Shown: one piece after another, positions 17,344 to 25,850 of the stretch
Layout: each line of letters starts with the position of its first letter
How positions within the stretch are numbered: the first letter of the stretch is position 1
Source of the DNA: JBBKWG01 sp037968835
Lineage (GTDB): Bacteria > Pseudomonadota > Alphaproteobacteria > Rhodobacterales > Rhodobacteraceae
Direction of reading: 5' to 3'
DNA length: 47,895 nt
Assembly: GCA_037968835.1 (NCBI GenBank)
Contig: JBBKWG010000181.1
Coordinates: forward strand, 1 to 47,895
Program-made: the position numbers and the translations under genes
Notes under the pieces: generated by a model
What the model saw: the letters and a program-made list of their open reading frames with translations, nothing else
What the model was told of the DNA's origin: nothing
Database searches by the model: none

Positions 17344-18650
17344 CGCTGAAGCTGATCTTCGAACATATGCCGACGCCTCAGCAAACGGCTGAGTGGACCT
17401 ATCACGGCGGACAGATGTCGATCGGTCGTGGTGATGATGCCGACTGGCAGATTGATGACCCGGAAAAATACGTCTCCCGCAAGCATTTGGTGGTATCCGA
17501 CGAGACCGGACAACCGATGGTTACTGACGCCAGCACCGGTGGGCTATTCGTGGATGGCGCCTCGGAACCGCTGGGCGCCGGCAACGCCGTGCCGCTTGAA
17601 GACGGTATGCGGCTTAGGTTTGGCGATTTTGTCATGCGTGTTGAAGCCGAACCCGCCGGCCGGACATCACAGGCGAAAATTCCGAAATCGGGCGGTTTGT
17701 CGTTCGATTTCGGTGCAAAGACGGACGCAGCGCGAGAACCCAAGGTCGAACGGCCCGGCAATTTACCTGCGCCGTTTGGCGCCGCTTCCCGCGAGACCGC
17801 GCGTCCGATGCTAACAGCCGAGCGCGCTCCTCCACGGCCCTTGGACGACGACGATCCATTTGCGCTGGATTTGGCCTCGAAGTCGCATGAGGGACCTGTG
17901 GACATAGCACCGAAAGTTTCAGGGCCTCAGGAGAAGCCGATCTCGGGGGGATACTTCGGTTCGTTCGATGCCCCCGTGAAGCCAACAATGGAAGCGCCCG
18001 CCATCGCAGATCCAACGCAGATGCCGGAACCCCTTGTTCCCTCAGCCAGCCCACAACCGTCGTCACCGGGTTTGGACGCTTTTCGCGAGGCATATTTTCG
18101 CGGCCTTGGTACTTCGCCAGACAAGATCGCAAATGCCGGCACTCCAGAAGAAATCGAAGCTCTCGGAAGGCACTTCCGCGCTTTGGTTGACGGGCTGGTC
18201 CATCTCCTGCGCACACGCGCGCAGGAAAAGCAAAATGTCCGCGTAGCTCAGACGATAATTGGTAGCACCAGCGTAAATCCATTGAAATTCGCGTTGAGCA
18301 CCGATGACGCAATCGAAGCGCTGCTGCAAAATCGTGGTAAAGGTTACATGGAGTCCGAAGAAGCAATACATCAGTCATACCGTGATCTGGCCGATCATCA
18401 GGTGCGCACGTGGAGTGCGCTGCAGTCCGCCCTTCGCCGGATGATTGATCGTTTTGACCCCGAGAAGATCGAGCGCGAAATGGACGACACCGGTTTACTT
18501 GAGGCTTTGCTCGCCGGAGGGCGTCATGCAAAGCTGTGGAAGCTATACGAAGCCCGTTATCGTGAGATCGCCCGTTCAGCAGAAGACCGCTTTTTGGGCG
18601 AAGTCGGAGCGGATTTCAGAGACGCATACGAAAATGAAGGGAGAGATTGA
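17340..18650 (+). CDS. tagH: T6SS FHA-domain protein (Fha/TagH/ImpI), target of PpkA
   Basis: A 436-residue cytoplasmic protein. An N-terminal FHA domain occupies about residues 5-105, with the phosphothreonine-binding pattern SIGRGDDADW then SRKHL. A Pro-rich linker of about 130 residues follows. The C-terminal type VI FHA-associated domain starts near residue 245 (AFREAYFRGLG). In T6SS loci with PpkA/PppA this protein is phosphorylated and activates assembly; both enzymes are present here. The start overlaps the tssG stop (ATGA). Confidence 0.88.
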   Translation: MTLKLIFEHMPTPQQTAEWTYHGGQMSIGRGDDADWQIDDPEKYVSRKHLVVSDETGQPMVTDASTGGLFVDGASEPLGAGNAVPLEDGMRLRFGDFVMRVEAEPAGRTSQAKIPKSGGLSFDFGAKTDAAREPKVERPGNLPAPFGAASRETARPMLTAERAPPRPLDDDDPFALDLASKSHEGPVDIAPKVSGPQEKPISGGYFGSFDAPVKPTMEAPAIADPTQMPEPLVPSASPQPSSPGLDAFREAYFRGLGTSPDKIANAGTPEEIEALGRHFRALVDGLVHLLRTRAQEKQNVRVAQTIIGSTSVNPLKFALSTDDAIEALLQNRGKGYMESEEAIHQSYRDLADHQVRTWSALQSALRRMIDRFDPEKIEREMDDTGLLEALLAGGRHAKLWKLYEARYREIARSAEDRFLGEVGADFRDAYENEGRD

Positions 18651-18651
18651 A

Positions 18652-19104
18652 ATGGCACTCCATAGACGGACGATTATGCTGAGTGGCTGTGCGTTGGCGC
18701 TAATGGCTGGTTGCGGACCCGAAGCGCCGGCTTCGCTGACTCTGAGCGCGCAGGGGGTGGCAGGGATGAACCCCGGACCGGACGGTACTGACCGTCCACT
18801 GACACTGACAGTGGTCCAGATGCGTGGCACCGGCGCATTTGATGCGTCAGATTTCTTTGCCCTGCGCGATCCCCAAGTCGCGCTTGGCGGCGAATTCGTT
18901 AAGGCCGAGCAGATCGTGCTGTCGCCGGGCAGTTCGGCGTCAAGGACCATAGGGATTGAGGACGGAGTCACCGCAATCGGCATTGTCGCAGGCTTTCGCG
19001 ATCCGACGGGGAAAATTTTTCGGGTGAATACGCCGGCGCCTTCGGGACCGTCCGGCGCAATACTCGCAGTGTCGTCCGGTGGCATTTCGTTAACCTCTAC
19101 ATAA
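18652..19104 (+). CDS. tssJ: T6SS outer-membrane lipoprotein TssJ
   Basis: A 150-residue lipoprotein. The signal peptide ends in a lipobox LMAGC with Cys21 as the lipidated residue. The rest is a small beta-rich domain (LTLTVVQMRGTGAFDASDFFAL) typical of TssJ, which anchors the TssM periplasmic domain to the outer membrane. The ATG at 18652 lies one base after the FHA stop and follows GAAGGGAGAG; an ATG at 18634 within the FHA gene is possible but less natural. Confidence 0.85.
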   Translation: MALHRRTIMLSGCALALMAGCGPEAPASLTLSAQGVAGMNPGPDGTDRPLTLTVVQMRGTGAFDASDFFALRDPQVALGGEFVKAEQIVLSPGSSASRTIGIEDGVTAIGIVAGFRDPTGKIFRVNTPAPSGPSGAILAVSSGGISLTST

Positions 19105-19119
19105 GGAAGACAGAGACCC

Positions 19120-20454
19120 ATGGTCGATGGCAACAAGGTCGTCTGGTCCGAGGGCTTGTTCCTCAGGACCCAGCACCTCCAGCAACAGGACCGTCATACC
19201 GAGCGGTTGGCGCGCGACGCCATTGGTGCCGCGCCATTGCAACGTTTTGGGTTTCGCGAGTTGAAACTGGACCAAGCAGCGCTTGATTCTGGTTTTATCG
19301 GACTTGCGGCGGCCGAAGGGGTGTTTCCAGATGGAACCAGCTTTCGGTATCCCGAAACGACTACGCCAATCGAACCGGTGCAGGTGATGCGCGATACCGA
19401 CACTGGACTCGTGACGCTGGCAATTCCCGCAATGTCAGAAGGTGCGTTTGTTATCGACCCATCGCATGAGAAACCCTTGGGTGCACGCTTTCGCGGCGAA
19501 AATACCCGGGTCCGCGATACTGTAAGAGGTGGCGCGGACGCCGAAGATATCGAAGTGGCGCGTCTCGCACCAAAGTTGATGCTGCCGCGTCAGGAAACAG
19601 CCGGATATGTCACGATGCCCGTTGCACGTGTCTCGGGGCTGGATGCGGCCGGGGCAGTGGCACTGGTTGAAGGCTTCCTGCCACCTGCCCTTATCACGTC
19701 GGCCGCGCCCTGGTATGCTCAATTCAGCACTGAAGTTGTGAACGGACTGGACCGGATTGCCGAGGCGCATGGCAAGATGGTTCTGGGCGGTACTGGCGCC
19801 TCGGTGGAAAATCTGCTGATCCTGGAGCTTGCAAATACGGCGCGCCCGCGCATTGCACACTATCTGGCGCAGGACCTATTTCACCCCTCGGACTTTTTTC
19901 TTGAGTTGGCAGGGCTTGCGGGGCGCATGGCCACATTCGGGTCGTCGTCCCGTCGTCTGACCGAGTTTCCGGAATACGATCACGCCGATCCCCAACCTGC
20001 CTTCGAGGCTTTGGCGGATACATTGCGCTCGCTTATCCTTTCATTGCGCCATGTTGAGCCGAAATCGCGGGCGTTAAAGGTTGTAAAGCATAGCGAAAAC
20101 GTCTGGACGGTCAGGCTTGATAACCCCGATATCATCAAGTCGAGCCGGATCGTTGTGCGTGTTGGCGGTGAATTGTCCGAGAAGATATTGCGCAAGCTGT
20201 TCGTCGATCAGGCTACCGTCGGGGCAGCGGATGAGTTTGACAAACTCTGGACGTCGCGCCTGCCCGGCATCCCGTTGAAACCCCTTCACTCGCAGCCGCG
20301 CGAGATACCATATGATGGCGACAGACTTTGTCTTGAGCTGGACCGTAGCTCCGAACACTGGGCGCAACTTGCAGACGCACCTGGCTTTGTTCTGGGCGTA
20401 TCGGGCACGCTGGAGCGAGAACCGGAAATCGACTGTTACGCCGTGAACAGGTGA
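19120..20454 (+). CDS. tssK: T6SS baseplate-membrane connector TssK (VasE/ImpJ)
   Basis: A 444-residue protein with the unmistakable TssK opening VVWSEGLFLRTQHLQQQDR and the central segment with FHPSDFFLELAGLAGRMATF. TssK trimers join the baseplate to the TssL/TssM membrane complex. The ATG follows AAGGAAGACAG and lies 15 bases after tssJ. tssL begins four bases after its stop. Confidence 0.94.
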   Translation: MVDGNKVVWSEGLFLRTQHLQQQDRHTERLARDAIGAAPLQRFGFRELKLDQAALDSGFIGLAAAEGVFPDGTSFRYPETTTPIEPVQVMRDTDTGLVTLAIPAMSEGAFVIDPSHEKPLGARFRGENTRVRDTVRGGADAEDIEVARLAPKLMLPRQETAGYVTMPVARVSGLDAAGAVALVEGFLPPALITSAAPWYAQFSTEVVNGLDRIAEAHGKMVLGGTGASVENLLILELANTARPRIAHYLAQDLFHPSDFFLELAGLAGRMATFGSSSRRLTEFPEYDHADPQPAFEALADTLRSLILSLRHVEPKSRALKVVKHSENVWTVRLDNPDIIKSSRIVVRVGGELSEKILRKLFVDQATVGAADEFDKLWTSRLPGIPLKPLHSQPREIPYDGDRLCLELDRSSEHWAQLADAPGFVLGVSGTLEREPEIDCYAVNR

Positions 20455-20458
20455 ATCT

Positions 20459-21820
20459 ATGACAAAGGACGATCCATTCGGCCTGGAAAACGATGCGGGG
20501 CGCACCCGCATCCGGCCGGTAAATCGTCCGCGTCAGGTACACACAGGCCGTGCCGGGGATATCAACGCTCCGATGACCGAAACCGCACCGAGTCGACTGA
20601 GACAGGTGCGGGCTGGCGACAATTCCCTGACCTCGGCGTTTGCTGTGTTGCTGGGGCTCGCGCCAGAGCTTGAACGCGCATCGGCGCCCGAAAATCCGGA
20701 CGTGATGCGCGGTCGGCTGCATGACAACCTGATTTTTGCACGTGATACAGCTGTTGGTCTGGGTGTAACGATGGCGAGCAGCGATCAGGCAGCGTGGTTT
20801 GTCGCAGCGTTGCTGGACGATATTGCGCTCAATACGCCGTGGGGAAGCCACAGCGGCTGGCCGCGCCAGCCGTTGGTGACCCAGCTCTCGGGCGATGTCG
20901 ATGCGGGTGACCGGTTTTACGACCGCCTGCAGGAACTGATCCGCTATCCTGACCGTGACCCCGACCTACTGGAACTTGCCTATCTGTGTCTTTCGCTTGG
21001 CTTTCGCGGGCGGCACCGCGTGAACGGTTCTGCGGGCGAAGCCGCCATCGCGCAGCTACGCGGACAGATTGCGCGGTTAATTAAAGCGCAGCGCGACGAC
21101 AACGAAGATCTTTCACCCCATTGGCAGGGTGTTCTAGCAGACGATTCACCGCCGCGGTTCATTGTGCCTATCTGGGCGATTGCACTTATTGCGGCGGCTA
21201 TGATCTCGGCCTTTTATGTCACGCTGAGCGTACGACTTTCGAACCGCGGCGAGCAACTTTTTGCACTGGCTGAATTGCTGCCTCCGCCGGAGCGGGCCGA
21301 CATATTCCGCCCGATCATCGAAAACGCCGATCCGCCTCCACCATTGCTGCTGGAGCCGGTGGTTCTCGAGCTTTTGCCGCTGGTCGCGGAGGCCGCCCCA
21401 AAGGAAACTGCCCGGGCGTTAACGGGGCGCGAGTCCACGTCGCTGGCCATCGTTGTTGTTCAGGCGACCGATCCGGAAGTATTTCTGTCGTCCAAGGCGG
21501 ACCTGAACACGGGCTATGGATCGCTTATTGACTCGATTGCCCTTGTCATCCGCGAAAACATCGAGTTCGTCGGAGGTGTTACCGTCGTTGGTCACACGGA
21601 CAGTATCCCGGTGCAGCGCACCAATCCGTTCCAATCCAACCAAGGCCTCAGCGAGGCGCGCGCTTTGACGATTGCGCGGCTTTTGGAGGAGGCTGGGGTA
21701 CCCTCCGATCTGATTTCGCACGAAGGGCGGGCTGCAACCGAACCGATTGCCGATAACGGCACTCGTTCGGGTCGAGCGCGCAACCGGCGCGTTGAAATCG
21801 TGATCGAGAAGAAGATCTGA
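20459..21820 (+). CDS. tssL: T6SS inner-membrane protein TssL (DotU) fused to OmpA-like peptidoglycan-binding domain
   Basis: A 453-residue evolved TssL. After about 50 disordered residues comes the DotU domain (DNSLTSAFAVLLGL, ALLDDIALNTPWG, LLELAYLCLSLGFRGRHR), then one membrane helix at about 236-258 (PIWAIALIAAAMISAFY), a linker, and a C-terminal OmpA-like domain (VVGHTDSIPVQ, LSEARALTIARLL, RARNRRVEIVI). The cytoplasmic hook binds TssK and TssM, while the periplasmic end should bind peptidoglycan and hold the complex in the wall. The start has CAGGTGA upstream. Confidence 0.93.
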   Translation: MTKDDPFGLENDAGRTRIRPVNRPRQVHTGRAGDINAPMTETAPSRLRQVRAGDNSLTSAFAVLLGLAPELERASAPENPDVMRGRLHDNLIFARDTAVGLGVTMASSDQAAWFVAALLDDIALNTPWGSHSGWPRQPLVTQLSGDVDAGDRFYDRLQELIRYPDRDPDLLELAYLCLSLGFRGRHRVNGSAGEAAIAQLRGQIARLIKAQRDDNEDLSPHWQGVLADDSPPRFIVPIWAIALIAAAMISAFYVTLSVRLSNRGEQLFALAELLPPPERADIFRPIIENADPPPPLLLEPVVLELLPLVAEAAPKETARALTGRESTSLAIVVVQATDPEVFLSSKADLNTGYGSLIDSIALVIRENIEFVGGVTVVGHTDSIPVQRTNPFQSNQGLSEARALTIARLLEEAGVPSDLISHEGRAATEPIADNGTRSGRARNRRVEIVIEKKI

Positions 21821-21821
21821 C

Positions 21822-24800
21822 GTGCGCTTTTTAAAAGCCATACTTGGGTTCTTTATCTCGCGGACATTCTGGACGCTGTTGGGGCTTGCCCTCCTATGCG
21901 CCTTGATCTGGTTTTTTGGACCGCTTTTGGCCATTGGGGAGACCCAGCCACTTGCCAGTGACCTTTCGCGCATCATCACGATAGGGGTCATCCTGATCCT
22001 GTGGCTGTTCTCACTTCTACTTCGGCAAATTCGGGCGGCGCGAGCGAACCGGATGTTCGTCACCGAACTGGCGCAGCCCGATCGGGTAGTGGCCCCCGGT
22101 GAAGAAAACGTAGCCGAAGTGAATCAGAAATTTCAGGATATCCTGACGCAGATGAAGCGCTCTAAAATGGGCGGGCGGAAGTTCCTGCGTGACATGCCGT
22201 GGTACGTGATCATTGGCCCACCAGGCACAGGCAAGACAACGGCGCTGCGTCAGTCGGGGCTGCACTTTCCGATTGATCTCTCTGACGATCTGAAGGGCGT
22301 CGGAGGGACGCGAAACTGCGACTGGTTCTTTACCGAGGACGCCGTGCTGATCGACACCGCCGGACGCTATGTCCAGCAAGAAAGTGAGCCCGACGTCGAT
22401 TCAGCCGAGTGGCAGGGTTTTCTGAGCCTGCTGCGCAGACACCGCGGACGGAGGGCCCTTAACGGTGTGATCCTGACACTTTCGGTCGAGGAACTGCTGG
22501 ACGACGAAGCAAGCCTTCGCGAGCATGGTCGAGAAATCAGAAAACGACTGTCAGAACTGCGTGAGAAACTGGAAATCCAGTTGCCGGTCTATCTGATGAT
22601 TACCAAGGTTGATCTCATTCCGGGATTTGAGACGTTCTTCGGAAGCCTGGGCACCAACGCTCGCGAACAGGTCTGGGGCGCAACCCTGGCTACCGACAGC
22701 CGGGTCGATGGCACGATGATCGAGCGCGAGGTAAGGGCGCTTCTGGCACGACTGGAGGAGCGAATTCCAGGGCGGTTGGCCGACGACCTGACTGTGTCAG
22801 ATCGCGGCGAGGTGTTCCGTTTCCCCGCAGAAATCGACCGGCTCACACAACCCATGAAGGCGCTGATTGACACAGTATTTGGTGACAGTCGGTATGAAGA
22901 AAGTCCTTGGCTTAGGGGTTTTTATCTGACCTCGGCCACGCAGGAAGGTTCGCCTGTAGATCGTCTGGTGAGTGCGATGGCAGCAAGCTTTGGATTGAGC
23001 GCCAGACCGCCAGAGCGGCGCAGCCACGGTGAAAAACGATCGTTCTTCCTGCGCAATCTTTTGAGCCACGTTGTCTTCAAGGAGGCCGGGCTAGGCACCT
23101 TTGATCCACGCGCCGAGGAACGCCGGAAGTGGGTCTGGCGCGGTACACTTGCTGCCGCGTCACTTTTGACGGCGGTGTCCGCGGTGTTTATTCTTTTCTC
23201 ATACCAACGCTATTCCGGCGCGATCGAAGACCAGCAGCGTCAGTTCAAGGCGCTCTCGGCTCGTCTGGCGAATGTCGCGTCACGGCAGGCCCCAACCGAA
23301 CCTCTGGACCTGCCATTGGCGCTGGAGGCGGCGACAGAAACAGCCAGTCATGTGACAATTGCAGACACCGGGTTCATGACAATTATGGGGCCGACTGCCG
23401 AAGCAGAGCTGACGCGCGCTCAGAAACTCGCCTACGAGCATACTCTGCGTTCGATCGTCGAGCCGCGTCTCGTTGCCTTGCTGGAAGCCACGATGTGGCG
23501 GCGCATACGCGATCCCGAGACATTACTTGGGGCCTTGAAAGTGTATCAAATGATGACGGGTCTGGCGCCATATGACGCTGAATTCATTTCGGTTTGGTGG
23601 ACCGAAGTGCTGCCCGAACACGCACCGCTTGATCCGTTCCCAACGGAAGCGGCACTTGCCCACCAATTAGCAGCAATCGAGCGCATGTCAGGCGAAGAAG
23701 ACCGGATTGGACCAGACGAGGCATTGGTATCGACGGCACTTCAGAGTGTGTGCACAATCCCGCTTGCAGTGCGCGCCTATAGCACACTACGCGGCGACCC
23801 AGCGTTGGCGACCCTACCCGACTGGGTTCCAGGCGATCACGCGGGACCGAACGGTACACGGATATTCACGCGTTTGTCCGAGAAAACGCTAAGGGTCGGT
23901 GTGTCCGGTGCGTTCACATTCGACGGGTTCAAGACGATCGTGGTGCCGTTGGTACCCGAGGTTGCGGCCAGCGCGGCATTGGATCGTGCTGTCTTCTCGG
24001 GCGGTTGCGCGGATAGCTCCGATACTTCGCAAGAAGATTTGGAAGCGGATGTATTTAAGCTTTATTATGACGATTTTATCGCACAATGGGATGGGCTACT
24101 GCGCGATATTCAACTCGCCCCGATCACTGACCTTGCAACCGCGGGTCAGAACCTGAAAGACCTGTCTTCAGAGGACAGCGCACTTAAAAGACTGCTAAAA
24201 GCCGTTGTCGACGAGACGCACCTGACACGCAGTGACGAGACATCGGGAAGTGGCGGCGGCGACGCGGCCACAGCTGGTATTCTGAAGATCGCGCAGAAAA
24301 AACTGGGCAAGTTCGGCAAGTTGGCCAAGACGGGTACCAAAATCGTCGGGAGCAGCGGTGGAGATGGGGTTGTAGCGCAGCCGGGTGAACCCGTAGCCGC
24401 GCATTTTGCACCTATCCGGGGCGCTATTCAGGAACTGGACGGTCAACCGCCCAAACTGGACGATGTAGTTGTCGCTTTGACGGCGTTGTCAAACGAGCTG
24501 CAGACGGTAATTGCAGGTCCAAATCCGGACCAGACGCTTCTGGCACGCGGCGGCCTAGCCCAGCTGACGGGTGCAGTCGCAAACGTTGCCACCGCCCTGC
24601 CCGATCCGATTGATAATTGGATCGGTGGTATCGCTGGCGATACAATCGGGGTCACGCGAGACGCCGTCATCGCTCAGTTGAACGCCCGTTGGCGCGCCGA
24701 CGTTTTGCCATTCTGCACCTCGGCAACCCGCGGACGGTATCCGTTCGATGCAACTAGCGCGATCGACGTCAACAGCTTGGATTTCGCGCGTCTGTTCGGC

Positions 24801-25361
24801 CCTGGAGGGCTGATCGATGGTTATATAAACGACCATCTTTTGCCATATATAGACAACTCAGTGCGACCTTGGACTTGGCGGGCGGATTTCGGACTAAACG
24901 CCGAACTTTTGAAACCATTCGAGCGCGCGCGCAGTATCCGTGACGCGCTGTTTCCAGGCGGTGCGGGACCTGTGATGGCATTCACGCTTGAACCAAAAGA
25001 CCTCAGCCCCAATGCCAGCCGAGTAACACTCAACGTCGATGGACAGAATCTTACGTATTTCAACTCTGCTACGCGCCCGTTCCCGATGACTTGGCCCGGA
25101 CCGGACGGGACCAACATGATTACACTTTCATTCACTCCGATCGATGGCTCGCCCGAGGTAATCACATCCGAGATCGGCGGATGGGCCCTGCTTCGGCTAT
25201 TGCGCAAGGGTCGTTTGATCGCGACAGAGTTCCCCGAATTGTTCCGCCTGCGTCTTGGCGCGCAAAGTTTCGTAGGCGAGTTCGAGTTACGTGCGAACAG
25301 TATCGAAAACCCGTTCAATCTGGAAATCTTCTCGGGGTTTCGGTGTCCAGAAGGGTTTTAG
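21822..25361 (+). CDS. tssM: T6SS inner-membrane protein TssM (IcmF)
   Basis: A 1179-residue protein of full TssM length. Membrane helices lie at about 8-38, 50-68 and 436-460. The cytoplasmic NTPase domain has Walker A GPPGTGKTTAL near 132-142 and a VLIDTAGRY switch motif. The large periplasmic part includes the IcmF-related region and the C-terminal beta domain (MTWPGPDG, GGWALLRLL, GFRCPEGF) that contacts TssJ. It starts with GTG one base after the tssL stop. A shorter paralogue lacking the NTPase lies at 28237-30687. Confidence 0.95.
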   Translation: MRFLKAILGFFISRTFWTLLGLALLCALIWFFGPLLAIGETQPLASDLSRIITIGVILILWLFSLLLRQIRAARANRMFVTELAQPDRVVAPGEENVAEVNQKFQDILTQMKRSKMGGRKFLRDMPWYVIIGPPGTGKTTALRQSGLHFPIDLSDDLKGVGGTRNCDWFFTEDAVLIDTAGRYVQQESEPDVDSAEWQGFLSLLRRHRGRRALNGVILTLSVEELLDDEASLREHGREIRKRLSELREKLEIQLPVYLMITKVDLIPGFETFFGSLGTNAREQVWGATLATDSRVDGTMIEREVRALLARLEERIPGRLADDLTVSDRGEVFRFPAEIDRLTQPMKALIDTVFGDSRYEESPWLRGFYLTSATQEGSPVDRLVSAMAASFGLSARPPERRSHGEKRSFFLRNLLSHVVFKEAGLGTFDPRAEERRKWVWRGTLAAASLLTAVSAVFILFSYQRYSGAIEDQQRQFKALSARLANVASRQAPTEPLDLPLALEAATETASHVTIADTGFMTIMGPTAEAELTRAQKLAYEHTLRSIVEPRLVALLEATMWRRIRDPETLLGALKVYQMMTGLAPYDAEFISVWWTEVLPEHAPLDPFPTEAALAHQLAAIERMSGEEDRIGPDEALVSTALQSVCTIPLAVRAYSTLRGDPALATLPDWVPGDHAGPNGTRIFTRLSEKTLRVGVSGAFTFDGFKTIVVPLVPEVAASAALDRAVFSGGCADSSDTSQEDLEADVFKLYYDDFIAQWDGLLRDIQLAPITDLATAGQNLKDLSSEDSALKRLLKAVVDETHLTRSDETSGSGGGDAATAGILKIAQKKLGKFGKLAKTGTKIVGSSGGDGVVAQPGEPVAAHFAPIRGAIQELDGQPPKLDDVVVALTALSNELQTVIAGPNPDQTLLARGGLAQLTGAVANVATALPDPIDNWIGGIAGDTIGVTRDAVIAQLNARWRADVLPFCTSATRGRYPFDATSAIDVNSLDFARLFGPGGLIDGYINDHLLPYIDNSVRPWTWRADFGLNAELLKPFERARSIRDALFPGGAGPVMAFTLEPKDLSPNASRVTLNVDGQNLTYFNSATRPFPMTWPGPDGTNMITLSFTPIDGSPEVITSEIGGWALLRLLRKGRLIATEFPELFRLRLGAQSFVGEFELRANSIENPFNLEIFSGFRCPEGF

Positions 25362-25850
25362 ATGCACGCCTCGAGCGGAGTTTTCGGAAAATTGCCCTCA
25401 ACTGGCGATTTTGTCAGTCGCGGCCTGCCTCCCGGCGTCCGACCGGTGCTGGATCAATGGATGTCGGCCTTTCAACGTGATGCTGGGGTTTCGGATTGGC
25501 CCGAGGGCGGTTTGCGCGGTCTGATTGACACACCCTCGGGATTGAGCCTGTTTGTCGCCATCCCAAGTCGCGACAGCCGGGGGCGCGAATTTCCGATCTG
25601 CGCTGTAGTGAAGAGCACGGGCGTCGGAATGGAAGTCGCCGAAAGTTGGTGCGACCAGGCGGTGAAAGTGCTGCACAAAGCAACCGACCTCCAGAGCGAC
25701 ATCGACACGCTCTGCTCCTCCATTCGGAACATTAGGGCGCCCCACGAGGACGGCAGTGACGGCTTGCCTTGTTTCTGGTCGAAGGGCGGAACACCCGTTG
25801 CGATGGAACTTGCGGACGCGCGGATTGCGGCACTTGTCAGTTTTGATTGA
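25362..25850 (+). CDS. tagF: T6SS regulator TagF
   Basis: A 162-residue protein with the TagF start SSGVFGKLPSTGDFVSRGLP, then LDQWMSAFQRDA and a PIC-containing strand (GREFPICAVV). TagF represses T6SS post-translationally, acting on the FHA protein independently of or together with PpkA/PppA. Here it is a stand-alone domain, whereas some alphaproteobacteria fuse it to PppA. It starts directly after the tssM stop and its last 14 bases overlap the end of the convergent vgrG. Confidence 0.88.
   Translation: MHASSGVFGKLPSTGDFVSRGLPPGVRPVLDQWMSAFQRDAGVSDWPEGGLRGLIDTPSGLSLFVAIPSRDSRGREFPICAVVKSTGVGMEVAESWCDQAVKVLHKATDLQSDIDTLCSSIRNIRAPHEDGSDGLPCFWSKGGTPVAMELADARIAALVSFD

Noticed and set aside
17632..18531. 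299-codon open frame antisense to the FHA gene
   Set aside because: It lies wholly opposite a conserved T6SS gene, has no recognisable domain and is explained by G+C-biased third positions.
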